From: Pirellulales bacterium
GTDB taxonomy: Bacteria > Planctomycetota > Planctomycetia > Pirellulales > JALHPA01
Length of the DNA: 64,000 nt
Assembly (NCBI GenBank): GCA_033762255.1
Contig: JANRLT010000028.1
Coordinates: 1-64,000, forward strand
Direction: 5' to 3'
Both the position numbers and the translations under genes were made by a program. Shown here piece after piece: positions 53,615-62,904 of this stretch; the first letter of the stretch is position 1; every line of letters starts with the position of its first letter. A model generated the notes under the pieces. It saw nothing but the letters and a program-made list of their open reading frames with translations. It was not told the DNA's origin and did not search any database.

Positions 53615-55180
53615 ATGCGACGCATTCAAATTTATGACACGTCCCTCCGCGACGGCAGCCAGGGGGAAGGGGTCATCTTTTCCCTCCAGGATAAACTGGC
53701 TATCACCCGTCGCCTGGATGAATTGGGCTTTGACTATGTGGAGGGGGGGTATCCCCTATCTAATGAAAAAGACGCTCAATACTTTCAGAAGGTCCGCGAA
53801 TTGCCATTGCGACACGCGACGGTCTGCGCCTTTGGGATGACCCGCCGAAAAGGGATCAAACCGGCGGAGGACCCCGGCATGCGGGCACTTTTGGATTCAC
53901 ACGCCAGCACGATCACCATCGTCGGCAAAACCTCGGCCTTTCATGTGACAGAGGTCCTACGCGTCACGCTGGAGGAAAATCTGGCCATGATTGACGAGAC
54001 TTTGCGGTATTTGATCGACCAGGGACGGCAGGTCATCTATGACGCGGAGCACTTTTTTGACGGGTGGAAACTGAATCCCGAATACGCTCAACAGACGATC
54101 GTCACCGCCGCCCGCGCGGGGGCAAAATTGATCGCGCTATGCGATACCAACGGCGGCAGCATGCCGGGGGAAATTGCCGAATTCACACGCGCGGCCCTGG
54201 CTGCCCTTAGTCCCACAAATGTGCCGGTTGGCATTCACACGCACAATGACTGCGACCTGGCGGTGGCAAATTCACTCTCCGCGGTCGCGGCGGGGGCGGT
54301 GCAGGTTCAGGGAACGATTAATGGCATTGGCGAGCGTTGTGGCAACGCGGATTTGATCTCGGTCGTGGCCAATCTGGCGATCAAACAACCCGGCTACGAG
54401 GTTTTATCAAATAGCGGCGTCCAACATCTGACGGAACTTTCGCGCTTTGTATATGAAACGGCCAATATGAATTTTCGCCCGAATCAGGCTTTCGTCGGCC
54501 AAAGCGCCTTCGCCCACAAGGGGGGGATGCACGTCCACGCCATCGCCCGCGCCACCGAAAGCTACGAACATATTCGGCCCGAATTGGTTGGTAATGAGCG
54601 GCGCATCTTAGTCAGCGAGCTTTCCGGCCGCAGCAATATCCAGGCCCTGACGCAGCGATACAATATCCACGACGACAAGGCGCTCATGGATAATATTCTT
54701 GAGCAAGTGGTCAAACTGGAAAATCGCGGCTATCAGTTTGAAGCGGCGGAGGCGACGTTTGATCTGCTCGTGCGTAAGGCCGCGGGCCTGTTCCAGCCCC
54801 ATTTTGAGCGATTGAGTTATCATGTCGATGTGGAATCCGACCAGGCCGGAAATGTCCAGACCGAGGCGACCGTCAAGCTGCGCATCGGCGATGAGATTCG
54901 CCATGAAGTGGCCGAAGGGGACGGCCCGGTAAACGCCCTCGACGCCGCCCTCCGCAAGGCTCTGCTGCGCGATTACCCCCAACTGGCCCAGATGCAACTG
55001 GTCGATTACAAAGTGCGGGTGATCAACTCCGAGGCGGGGACCGCGGCCGGCGTGCGGGTCGTTATCGAAAGCCGCGACCATAGCGACGTCTGGGGTACCG
55101 TGGGCGTGAGCGAAAACGTCATCGAGGCGAGCTGGCTGGCTTTAACGGACTCCTTTGAGTACATGCTGTGCAAGGGATAG
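53615..55180 (+). CDS. cimA: (R)-citramalate synthase CimA
   Basis: Condenses pyruvate and acetyl-CoA to (R)-citramalate, the threonine-independent route to 2-oxobutyrate and isoleucine. The ATG at 53615 gives 521 residues; the frame is open to 53510 but the extension crosses repeat DNA. The DRE-TIM metallolyase domain begins RIQIYDTSLRDGSQGEGVIFS and includes YDAEHFFDGWKLNPEYA, LCDTNGG and IHTHNDCDLAVANS, the metal-binding His residues. The GERCGNADL and FAHKGGMHVHAI segments and a C-terminal LeuA-dimer regulatory domain follow. The length and DAEHFFDG motif favour the CimA subfamily over 2-isopropylmalate synthase. An Ile/Val leader and attenuator lie upstream; valS follows. Confidence 0.93.
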   Translation: MRRIQIYDTSLRDGSQGEGVIFSLQDKLAITRRLDELGFDYVEGGYPLSNEKDAQYFQKVRELPLRHATVCAFGMTRRKGIKPAEDPGMRALLDSHASTITIVGKTSAFHVTEVLRVTLEENLAMIDETLRYLIDQGRQVIYDAEHFFDGWKLNPEYAQQTIVTAARAGAKLIALCDTNGGSMPGEIAEFTRAALAALSPTNVPVGIHTHNDCDLAVANSLSAVAAGAVQVQGTINGIGERCGNADLISVVANLAIKQPGYEVLSNSGVQHLTELSRFVYETANMNFRPNQAFVGQSAFAHKGGMHVHAIARATESYEHIRPELVGNERRILVSELSGRSNIQALTQRYNIHDDKALMDNILEQVVKLENRGYQFEAAEATFDLLVRKAAGLFQPHFERLSYHVDVESDQAGNVQTEATVKLRIGDEIRHEVAEGDGPVNALDAALRKALLRDYPQLAQMQLVDYKVRVINSEAGTAAGVRVVIESRDHSDVWGTVGVSENVIEASWLALTDSFEYMLCKG

Positions 55181-55445
55181 TAGAGTATTTTCAGAATAGC
55201 ACGCGGATTAACGTCCAGACTAGAACGCCGCACTTCGCAGAATGATTAATGACAATGCCAGAAAAACAGCGAATCCAACCAATTAACAAATGCGCATCGG
55301 TTATGCTTATTCTGATCTGTGTAAATCCGCATGATCTGTTTTATCTGCGTTCTAATATTCCGCGTCTTTCGCTTCATCCGCGTCCTATTTACCTGCGTCC
55401 TGAATCACCTCCGTTATCCGCGTCCTATTTCCCTTCCATAAACTG
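55181..55445. repeat. Repeats of the TTATCCGCGTCCTATTT type before valS
   Basis: A region of short degenerate direct repeats: GATCTGTGTAAATCCGCATG, ATCTGTTTTATCTGCGTTCT, ATCCGCGTCCTATTTACCTG, ATCCGCGTCCTATTTCC (55314-55438). Elements of this wording are frequent between bacterial genes, often as hairpin-forming pairs. No terminator or promoter is clear. valS begins at 55446 without a good Shine-Dalgarno sequence. Confidence 0.65.
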
Positions 55446-58400
55446 ATGACCGACTCAACCCCCCACGAACTGCCCAAGCAATACGAACATACCTCCGCGC
55501 AAGAGCGTTGGACCCGGGTGTGGGAGGAGCGGGGCTTTGCCCATGCCATACCCGACCCCGGAGGAAAAAAATATCCCACCGGGCCGTTCACGATTGTCAT
55601 TCCCCCCCCCAATGTCACGGGCGCGCTGCACCTGGGACACGCGCTCAATAACACGCTGCAGGATATTCTCATCCGGCAAAAACGGATGCAGGGGTACAAC
55701 GCGCTCTACATGCCCGGCACCGACCACGCGGGAATCGCCACCCAGGCGGTTGTCGAAAAGCGGATTTTTGAAGAAGAAAAAAAATCCCGCCACGATCTAG
55801 GCCGGGTGGAATTGGTGCGGCGGATTTGGTCCTGGAAGGAAGAATACGAAGAGCGCATCCTGGGCCAATTGCGGCAACTGGGTTGTAGCTGCGACTGGCA
55901 ACGGACCCGCTTTACACTGGACGAGCAATGCGCGCGGGCGGTCCGGGAAACATTTTTTCGCATGTTTCGCGATGGCTATATTTATCGCGGCAAACGGTTG
56001 GTTAATTGGGATACGCACCTGCAAACATCCGTTGCGGATGACGAAACCTACACGGAAGACACCAAAGGAGGCTTTTGGACTTTTAAATATCCCGTGCTGG
56101 ACGATGCCGGCCAGCTCAGCGACACGTTTATTCGTTTTAGCACCACCCGACCCGAAACGATGCTGGGCGACACCGCCGTTTGCGTTCATCCGCAGGACGA
56201 GCGGTATCAGCGGCTCATCGGCCGCAAGATTCGCCTCCCCCTGGTCCCGCGCGAAATCCCCATCATTGCCGACGCGCTCTTGGCCGATCCCACGCTGGGG
56301 ACAGGTTGCGTCAAAGTGACCCCCGCGCATGATCCCAACGACTACGCCTGCTGGCAGCGGCAATTGGGCCAGCCAACAGAGTTTGGCATCATCAATATTC
56401 TCCATCCCGATGGCAAGATTAACGAAAATGGGGGGGAATTTGCCGGGCTGGAACGATATCGCGCCCGCAAGGCCGTCATTGCCAAAATGGAAGAACTGGG
56501 CCTGTACGAGGGGACCGAGGATCGCGTTATTCCGCTGAAATACAGCGACCGGAGCAAAACACCGATCGAGCCGTACCTGAGCGACCAGTGGTTTGTCAAA
56601 ATGGGTGACTTTGACGACGAGCAACCAGGGCTGGCACAACTGGCCATGGACGCGGTCAAGCAAAGCGCGGTGCAAATTTTTCCCGAGCGGTTTGCCAAAA
56701 GCTATCTTGACTGGCTGGGAGAAAAGCGCGACTGGTGCATCAGCCGCCAGTTATGGTGGGGACACCGAATCCCGGTGTGGCAAATCACCTTGCAAGCGGA
56801 TAAATACAGCAGTGAATTGTCACTCAAAGATAGCCTGAAAAAGGTCAAACAGGAATTTTCTACTGCTTTGAAAAAATACTTTAGCATATTGGGGTTGGAA
56901 AATGACTATGCGATCCAGCAAAGCGAAACAAGCCCTACAATAATTAGCTTGTGTGCGCGCACGGAATTGGCTGAACAACACATCTCAGAAATGGAATGCC
57001 GAAAAAACGGGAAGTCCTCTATTGGCGGTTTGTATTCAAAAGATTTACCACCCGTCAAAGAGCTTGCCGACTCTGATACAGTAAAGAAAATGGAACAGGA
57101 ATTAATGAGTACTGTTGCCATATTTTATTCCCAGGACCCCGACGTCCTCGACACTTGGTTCAGCTCCGCCTTGTGGCCCCACAGCACGCTCGGTTGGCCC
57201 GAACCGACGCCGGAGCTCGCGTATTTTTATCCCACCAGCCTGCTCATCACCAGCCGCGACATTATCACCCTTTGGGTCGCGCGGATGGTTCTGACCGGCC
57301 TGTACAACGTGGGCCAGGTTCCGTTCCGCCATGTTTATATTCACCCCAAGATTCTGGATGGCTATGGCGAGACCATGTCCAAGTCCAAGGGGAACGGCGT
57401 CGACCCGCTGGATGTCATCGCCCTGTATGGGGCCGATGCGCTGCGCTTTGGCTTGGCATATTTGGCCACGGAAACGCAGGATGTGCGGATGCCGGTCGAA
57501 TTAGTCTGTCCGCATTGTGGCAAAACGACCGAGCAAACCAGCAAAAACCGGACTTTGCCGCAGCTCGCCTGCCCCCACTGCCAGCGGGAATTTAGCACCC
57601 AATGGGCGAAGGGGGACGCCGCGCTTTTGCCGCGGGGGTCCGTCACCAGCGAGCGTTTTTCCGTTGCACGCAACTTTTGTAATAAGCTGTGGAACGCCGC
57701 GCGGTTTGTATTATTAAACCTGGAAGGTTATACACCAGGTCCATTGGACGAGTCAAAATTGCTGCTGGAGGATCGCTGGCTGCTCAGCCGGTTGAACAGT
57801 GTCACCAAACAAGTCACCGCTGACCTGGGGGCGTATCGCTTTGCCGATGCGGCGCGGGCTTTGTACGACTTTGCCTGGGATGAGTTTTGCAGTTTTTATG
57901 TCGAGATTGTCAAAACCAGGCTTAGCGACCCCGCCCAGCGACCGATTGCCCAGCGACTGCTAGCAGGGACGTTGGACGTACTCTTGCGATTGCTGCACCC
58001 GATCACACCTTATTTGACGGAGGAAATCTGGTCGCTTTTGGCACAATACGCGCCGGTACGCGGTATTTCCCAGCCAGCGGCCGCGCCAGAATTTGTCATG
58101 ACCGCCCCTTGGCCGGTTGCGCAAATTGCGTGGATCGAGCCTGCCAGCGAAGCGCGATTTCGCACATTTCAGGCGGTCCTGGGGGCGGTGCGGGAAATTC
58201 GCAGTAGACAGAACATTGCTCCCCGGACGCCGATTAACTTTGCGATTCGTTGCGACGCCGCGACAGCGCAATTGCTGGAACCGCTCCGCCCCTACTTTGA
58301 CAGCATGGCGGGAGCAAGCCTTACCAGCAGCGGTCCCGCGACAACGCCCCCCGCGCTGGCGGCGAATACGCTTTTGCCGGGTCTGGAAATCTTTGTCGAT

Positions 58401-58622
58401 CTGGCGGGGCATATTGATGTGCAAGCTGAGATTTCGCGCAACGAGAAAGAGTTGGAAAAGCTGCAAAGCGGAATTAGCGCTAAGGAGACCAAGTTGGCCA
58501 ATGAGGGATTTGTCGCCCGCGCGCCCGCGGAGGTGGTCGCCCGCGAACGGGAACAACTGGCCGAAATGCAAGCCCGCGCGGCGAATCTGGCACAGATCTT
58601 GGCGGAATTACGCAAGTCGTAG
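55446..58622 (+). CDS. valS: Valyl-tRNA synthetase with two insertions
   Basis: Charges tRNA-Val in the cytoplasm. The 1058-residue protein is longer than the usual 880-950. The class I signatures are NVTGALHLGHALNN (HIGH-type, residues 62-65) and GETMSKSKGNGVDP (KMSKS-type, from residue 644). An editing domain occupies roughly 170-390, and a C-terminal coiled coil (RNEKELEKLQSGISAKETKLANEGFVARAP) is present. Residues about 446-562, between WGHRIPVWQI and DPDVLDTWFSSALWP, are an unusually long, AT-rich insert. A zinc ribbon (VCPHCGKTT ... ACPHCQREF, about 688-712) follows the KMSKS domain. The position behind cimA with a Val/Ile leader suggests shared control, though the attenuator should act on cimA first. 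Confidence 0.95.
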   Translation: MTDSTPHELPKQYEHTSAQERWTRVWEERGFAHAIPDPGGKKYPTGPFTIVIPPPNVTGALHLGHALNNTLQDILIRQKRMQGYNALYMPGTDHAGIATQAVVEKRIFEEEKKSRHDLGRVELVRRIWSWKEEYEERILGQLRQLGCSCDWQRTRFTLDEQCARAVRETFFRMFRDGYIYRGKRLVNWDTHLQTSVADDETYTEDTKGGFWTFKYPVLDDAGQLSDTFIRFSTTRPETMLGDTAVCVHPQDERYQRLIGRKIRLPLVPREIPIIADALLADPTLGTGCVKVTPAHDPNDYACWQRQLGQPTEFGIINILHPDGKINENGGEFAGLERYRARKAVIAKMEELGLYEGTEDRVIPLKYSDRSKTPIEPYLSDQWFVKMGDFDDEQPGLAQLAMDAVKQSAVQIFPERFAKSYLDWLGEKRDWCISRQLWWGHRIPVWQITLQADKYSSELSLKDSLKKVKQEFSTALKKYFSILGLENDYAIQQSETSPTIISLCARTELAEQHISEMECRKNGKSSIGGLYSKDLPPVKELADSDTVKKMEQELMSTVAIFYSQDPDVLDTWFSSALWPHSTLGWPEPTPELAYFYPTSLLITSRDIITLWVARMVLTGLYNVGQVPFRHVYIHPKILDGYGETMSKSKGNGVDPLDVIALYGADALRFGLAYLATETQDVRMPVELVCPHCGKTTEQTSKNRTLPQLACPHCQREFSTQWAKGDAALLPRGSVTSERFSVARNFCNKLWNAARFVLLNLEGYTPGPLDESKLLLEDRWLLSRLNSVTKQVTADLGAYRFADAARALYDFAWDEFCSFYVEIVKTRLSDPAQRPIAQRLLAGTLDVLLRLLHPITPYLTEEIWSLLAQYAPVRGISQPAAAPEFVMTAPWPVAQIAWIEPASEARFRTFQAVLGAVREIRSRQNIAPRTPINFAIRCDAATAQLLEPLRPYFDSMAGASLTSSGPATTPPALAANTLLPGLEIFVDLAGHIDVQAEISRNEKELEKLQSGISAKETKLANEGFVARAPAEVVAREREQLAEMQARAANLAQILAELRKS

Positions 58623-59052
58623 TAGGCAGCGTCCCGCTGCCGTAAACAAACCCCGTTTCCAATGCTTTTCGGCAGCGGGACGGTGCTGGCTACATGACAC
58701 AGCGCTGCCGTGAACAAATCCCGTTTTCAATGCTATTCAGCACCGGGACGGTGCTGGCTACGTTATTTAGCGTCCCGCTGCCGTGAACAAATCCCGTTTC
58801 CCATGCTATTCGGCACCGAGACGGTGCTGGCTACGTTATTTAGCGTCCCGCTGCCGTGAACAAATCCCGTTTCCAATGCTAATTCAGCACCGGGACGGTG
58901 CTGGCTACATGACACAGCGCTGCCGTGAACAAATCCCGTTTCCCATGCTATTCAGCACCGGGACGGTGCTGGCTACATGACACAGCGCTGCCGTAAACAA
59001 ATCCCGTTTCCAATGCTTTTCAGCACCGGGACGGTGCTGGCTACATTCAGCC
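58618..59052. repeat. Six tandem repeats of a ~70-bp hairpin element
   Basis: The unit reads GCGCTGCCGTGAACAAATCC, CGTTTCCAATGCTATTCAGC, ACCGGGACGGTGCTGGCTAC, then either ATGACACA or GTTATTTAGCGTCC. The GGACGGTGCTGGCTAC part occurs six times (near 58679, 58746, 58816, 58893, 58961 and 59030). AGCACCGGGACGGTGCT folds as a hairpin. The first unit includes GTAGTAGGCAGCGTCCCGCT, also found at 8997. Spacers are not unique and units are too divergent for CRISPR. Confidence 0.85.
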
Positions 59053-59380
59053 GTACCCCCCCGCAGCCGTAAACGTCATGCATCGCTAAATCTGGGTAGT
59101 ACGGATGATGTTATTAAATAAGACATCTCCGGGGACCGAGAAAAGTCCGTTCGCTATACCCACGGGGGGCTCGCTCAGGCTCGACACCCGCCACCCTCCT
59201 GTTTCCCGCCTCTCGTTTCCTGTCTCCCGCCTCCCCGTCGGCGACAGAGTCGCCTCCTACAACTTCTTCCATTAAAAGCTGTGCGACAATCTCCAAAAAA
59301 CTCCCTTACACATGTCCGCCGCGGCATCGTATAATAGGCAAAACGCCCAATTACGCTCATCCTGCCTTGGCGGTGTTGCT
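59053..59380. other. Remainder of the valS-BFN gap
   Basis: About 330 bases with no gene. It has a C/T-rich stretch (CCACCCTCCTGTTTCCCGCC, 59190-59209) and GTCGGCGACAGAGTCGCCTC (59238-59257), a variant of the CGGCAACGGAGTTGCCTC hairpin seen at 17164 and 17760. No promoter is evident. Confidence 0.5.
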
Positions 59381-59797
59381 ATGCCTGTGCAAATGGAACT
59401 CTCGCGAATTATCATCAGCGAGATCAACGACCAACAGATCATTTACTTGCGGGAAGTTGATGGCCCGCGCACATTTCCCATCTTGATTGGCATTTTTGAG
59501 GCGACCAGCATTGACCGCCATGTCAAGCAAGTCCCCAGCCAACGGCCCCTGACGCATGACTTGCTGGTCGGGACAGTGCAAGCAATGGGGGGAGAATTGC
59601 AGGATGTGGTGATTACCGAATTGCGGGACCACACCTATTATGCGGTGATCCGCGTCCGGCACGAGGGGGAATTGATCGAGATCGATGCCCGCCCGTCGGA
59701 TGCCATCGCCGTGGCGGTCACCTGCGATCCCGTGCTCCCCATTTATGTGAGCGAGGATGTCCTAAGCGAGTTGGATGACGAAGATTTCTCCAGCTAG
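59381..59797 (+). CDS. Bifunctional nuclease family protein (DUF151)
   Basis: A 138-residue protein of the BFN/DUF151 family, sometimes shown in plants and Mycobacterium to have DNase and RNase activity; the function in most bacteria is untested. Key stretches: LPISIGIFEATSI-like FPILIGIFEATSIDRHV, RPLTHDLLVGTVQAMGG, ELRDHTYYAVIRV and IDARPSDAIAVAV. The ATG at 59381 matches the family start; the frame is open to 59312 through sequence without family character. The last residues are acidic (ELDDEDFSS). The ABC-F gene follows after about 150 bases. Confidence 0.9.
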   Translation: MPVQMELSRIIISEINDQQIIYLREVDGPRTFPILIGIFEATSIDRHVKQVPSQRPLTHDLLVGTVQAMGGELQDVVITELRDHTYYAVIRVRHEGELIEIDARPSDAIAVAVTCDPVLPIYVSEDVLSELDDEDFSS

Positions 59798-59948
59798 CCG
59801 CAAGAAGTGCAACAAATTCTTAGCCGCAAGAAAAGCAAGAGTCGCAAAAATTATGCCTTAGCTGTAAGAATTACAAAAAACACCAAAATCTCTTTCCTCC
59901 CGTCTCCCACCTCTCGCCTCCAAACTCCACTCCTCTACTCCCCACGCA

Positions 59949-61895
59949 ATGCTCCTCCTCAAAGTTGCCGACATTGTCAAACACTTTGGGCCGGACCCTG
60001 TGCTCGATGGTGTCTCCTTTGAGGTCCGCGCGGGGGAACGGATTGGCCTGGTGGGACCAAACGGCGCTGGAAAAAGCACGCTCATGAAAATCCTGGCCGG
60101 AACTGAGTCGGCCGACAAGGGGACGCTGGAACTGCAAAGCAACACCCGTCTGGGCTACCTGGAACAACACCCCACATTTACGCCGGGCCGCACGCTCTGG
60201 CAAGAAGCCGAAACAGGGCTGGAATATTGGCTGCGCCTGGGTGCGGACGCGGAACGCGTCGCCCATGAACTGGCGGCTGCCACCGATCCGGCCGAGCATG
60301 ACCGTCTGGCCCGCCAGTATGACCGCCTGCAAGAAGAGCTACGACTGCACAACGCCTACCAACTGGATCATCAGATTGAACGCGTGCTGACCGGTTTGGG
60401 ATTTTTGTCTGTCCAATATGATCAAACGGTTGAAACACTGAGCGGTGGCCAACAAAATCGCCTGTTGTTGGCCAAATTACTGCTGTCCGACCCGGACATC
60501 ATGCTCTTGGATGAACCATCGAATCATTTGGATATCGAGGCTACCGAATGGCTGGAGGACTTTTTGCGAGGGACTTCGCGGGCGATACTGGTCGTCAGTC
60601 ATGACCGCTATTTTCTCGACCGGGTTACGCAGCGGACGCTAGAGCTTTGCAACGGGACGGTGGACAGCTTTCCGGGCAACTTTAGCAAATACTGGCAGCT
60701 CAAGGCTGAGCGACTCGAGGTCCAACGCCGCACTTATGAAAAGCAAACCGAGGAAATCGCGCGGCACGAGGAATTTATCCGCCGTAATTTTTACAGCAAT
60801 CCCAACCAGGCCAAGGACCGCGAAAAAAAGCTGGAACGGATGGAGCGAATCGAACGCCCCCGCGAGATCGCCGCGCCGGTCATGGGCTTTCCCCCGGTCA
60901 AACGGACCGGCGATATCGTCTTACGGGCGGAGGAACTTTCCAAGGCGTTTGACCGGCCGCTCTTTCGCGATTTAACGTTTCAAGTCGAGCGCGGCGAGCG
61001 GTGGGGCATTCTGGGACCAAACGGCACCGGTAAAAGCACGTTATTAAAGTGCCTGGTGGGACGGCTGGCAGCCGACACGGGACAAGTGCGAATCGGAACG
61101 CATGTGCAAATCGGTTATTTTGACCAGCAACTGGCCGAACTGGCCGATGACGCGCTGGTGGTGGACGCCATCCGCCCCCCGGGCAAGGAATTTACCGAGC
61201 CGCAACGCCGGGATATGCTGGCCCGCTTTGGCCTGACGGGGGAAATTGTGTTTCAACCCGTCAACAGCCTCTCCGGCGGGGAACGAAACCGCGCCGCGCT
61301 CGCCCGTCTGGCCGCTTCCGACGCCAATGTCCTCGTCCTAGACGAACCTACCAACCATCTCGACCTTTGGGCGTGTGATTCGCTGGAAAAATCGCTCAAT
61401 GCGTTTGAGGGGACCGTGATTTTTGTCAGTCACGACCGCTACTTTCTCAATAAAGTGGCCGATCATCTGCTCATTGTGGAACCGCGGCGGTTTCGCGTGC
61501 TAGAGGGAAACTATGAAACATATTTGCAACTGGCCAAATCCGGCCTGGCAACCGAGGCCAAAAGCGCGGTTGAACAGTTTGCCGCCGCGGCGCAGCCCGT
61601 AAAATCAACGGCTAAATCCTCGGGACAAGGCTCTACCACGGAAGCCGCCAGTGGCGGCGTGGCCGTCAAGGCAAAGCGCAAACGAAAATTTCCCTATCGC
61701 AAAGTGGCCGAGATCGAGGCGGAGATCCAACAGCTTGAAGCTAGTGTCGAAGAATTGCAAGCCGCCCAGATCGATCCCCAGGTGCTGCGGAACGCGGATA
61801 AAATTAAATCCGTGTTAGCGGAACTAGAAACGGGACGGAACCGATTGGCCGAATTGTACGCGCACTGGGAAGAAGCGGTGGAACTTAACGGGTGA
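59949..61895 (+). CDS. uup: ABC-F family ATPase (Uup-like)
   Basis: Soluble ATPase with two ABC domains and no membrane part, 648 residues; ABC-F proteins act on ribosomes. Domain 1 has GPNGAGKSTLM, ETLSGGQQNR and IMLLDEPSNHLDIEAT. A charged linker (FIRRNFYSNPNQAKDREKKLERM) comes next, then domain 2 with GPNGTGKSTLL, NSLSGGERNR and VLVLDEPTNHLDLWA. The C-terminal basic segment and coiled coil (KVAEIEAEIQQLEASVEELQAAQ) are the mark of the Uup group. Its 5' leader holds the same 17-base pyrimidine tract as lutB. No operon partner is clear. Confidence 0.93.
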   Translation: MLLLKVADIVKHFGPDPVLDGVSFEVRAGERIGLVGPNGAGKSTLMKILAGTESADKGTLELQSNTRLGYLEQHPTFTPGRTLWQEAETGLEYWLRLGADAERVAHELAAATDPAEHDRLARQYDRLQEELRLHNAYQLDHQIERVLTGLGFLSVQYDQTVETLSGGQQNRLLLAKLLLSDPDIMLLDEPSNHLDIEATEWLEDFLRGTSRAILVVSHDRYFLDRVTQRTLELCNGTVDSFPGNFSKYWQLKAERLEVQRRTYEKQTEEIARHEEFIRRNFYSNPNQAKDREKKLERMERIERPREIAAPVMGFPPVKRTGDIVLRAEELSKAFDRPLFRDLTFQVERGERWGILGPNGTGKSTLLKCLVGRLAADTGQVRIGTHVQIGYFDQQLAELADDALVVDAIRPPGKEFTEPQRRDMLARFGLTGEIVFQPVNSLSGGERNRAALARLAASDANVLVLDEPTNHLDLWACDSLEKSLNAFEGTVIFVSHDRYFLNKVADHLLIVEPRRFRVLEGNYETYLQLAKSGLATEAKSAVEQFAAAAQPVKSTAKSSGQGSTTEAASGGVAVKAKRKRKFPYRKVAEIEAEIQQLEASVEELQAAQIDPQVLRNADKIKSVLAELETGRNRLAELYAHWEEAVELNG

Positions 61896-62029
61896 GGTGA
61901 CATACGATGTAGAATGCAACAAATGATTTTTAGCAAATAGTGTAGGCAAGGCACCTACCTGGCCTCCTCGATTGCGATTCAGCGGCACTGTGGTATATCC
62001 TTCGCCAACTATTACCTCATACAAACCGC

Positions 62030-62749
62030 ATGCGTGTGCTATCTTATAACATCCACAAGGGGATCGGCGGTCGGGATCGACGTTACCGGCTGGAACGTAT
62101 TATCGAGGTTATTGGCGAGCAAGAGCCTGACATTGTCTGCCTGCAAGAAGTCGACCGCCATGTGCCGCGATCCCACTTTGACGACCAGCCGCATATCTTG
62201 TCGCGGGAATTGAAACTACCCCACGCCATGTATCAGTTTAATGTTCCCCTCAAGCATGGCGGCTATGGAAATCTGCTGTTATCCCGTTGGCCATTCGCGG
62301 AGCAGCATCAAATTTCGCTGCGGCTCAAATCCAAAAAGCCCCGCGGCGCGCAAATCGCCAACATCGACGCGCCGGATGGACGATGTACCGTGGTGAATTT
62401 TCACCTCGGCTTGGCGGGAAGTGAGCGTCTGTGGCAAATTCGACATTTGCTGGCCCATCATCTTTATCGCCAGGTGGCGGATACACCGGCATTGCTAATC
62501 GGCGATAGCAACGACTGGCAAAACGTCTTATTAAAACAATGCCTGCTGGGGGCGGATTTTGTCCAATTAAGCAGTCCGATTAGCCGTTTTCGCACATTTC
62601 CGGCATGGTTTCCCTTGGGTTCTCTCGATAAAGCCTTTATTCGGGGCCCCTGGAACGTGAAAAATTGCCATGTCATTCATTCACGGCTGGCTCGGCAGGC
62701 ATCCGACCACTTACCTTTGTTCGTGGAACTTAGTATGAAAAATTCCTAA
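62030..62749 (+). CDS. Endonuclease/exonuclease/phosphatase (EEP) family protein
   Basis: Metal-dependent phosphoesterase of 239 residues. It starts MRVLSYNIHKGIGG, the usual first strand of EEP enzymes. The metal-binding Glu is in DIVCLQEVDRHV, followed by YGNLLLSRWPF, VNFHLGLAGSERLWQ, ALLIGDSNDWQN (Asp/Asn pair) and a C-terminal SDH motif (ARQASDHLPLFVEL). These residues are those of the DNase I, sphingomyelinase and AP endonuclease fold; the short form resembles the YbhP/ElsH-like branch. No signal peptide is seen. The substrate is not identifiable. Confidence 0.9.
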   Translation: MRVLSYNIHKGIGGRDRRYRLERIIEVIGEQEPDIVCLQEVDRHVPRSHFDDQPHILSRELKLPHAMYQFNVPLKHGGYGNLLLSRWPFAEQHQISLRLKSKKPRGAQIANIDAPDGRCTVVNFHLGLAGSERLWQIRHLLAHHLYRQVADTPALLIGDSNDWQNVLLKQCLLGADFVQLSSPISRFRTFPAWFPLGSLDKAFIRGPWNVKNCHVIHSRLARQASDHLPLFVELSMKNS

Positions 62750-62904
62750 ACATGCAAATGCTATGTTTTCACTAGACAATACGCAATCGTAGGCAAGATG
62801 GGTATTTTGCGCGATTGGAGGGTTTTGCGGGTATCTTCCGTGCTTATTTCTGACGATATCTATTTTCAGGTCATGGATGATCAAATCTCATTGAGGCAGG
62901 GCTT

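Noticed and set aside
58618-59052. CRISPR array
   Set aside because: Units are imperfect and contiguous, without short identical repeats and unique spacers, and no cas genes are nearby.
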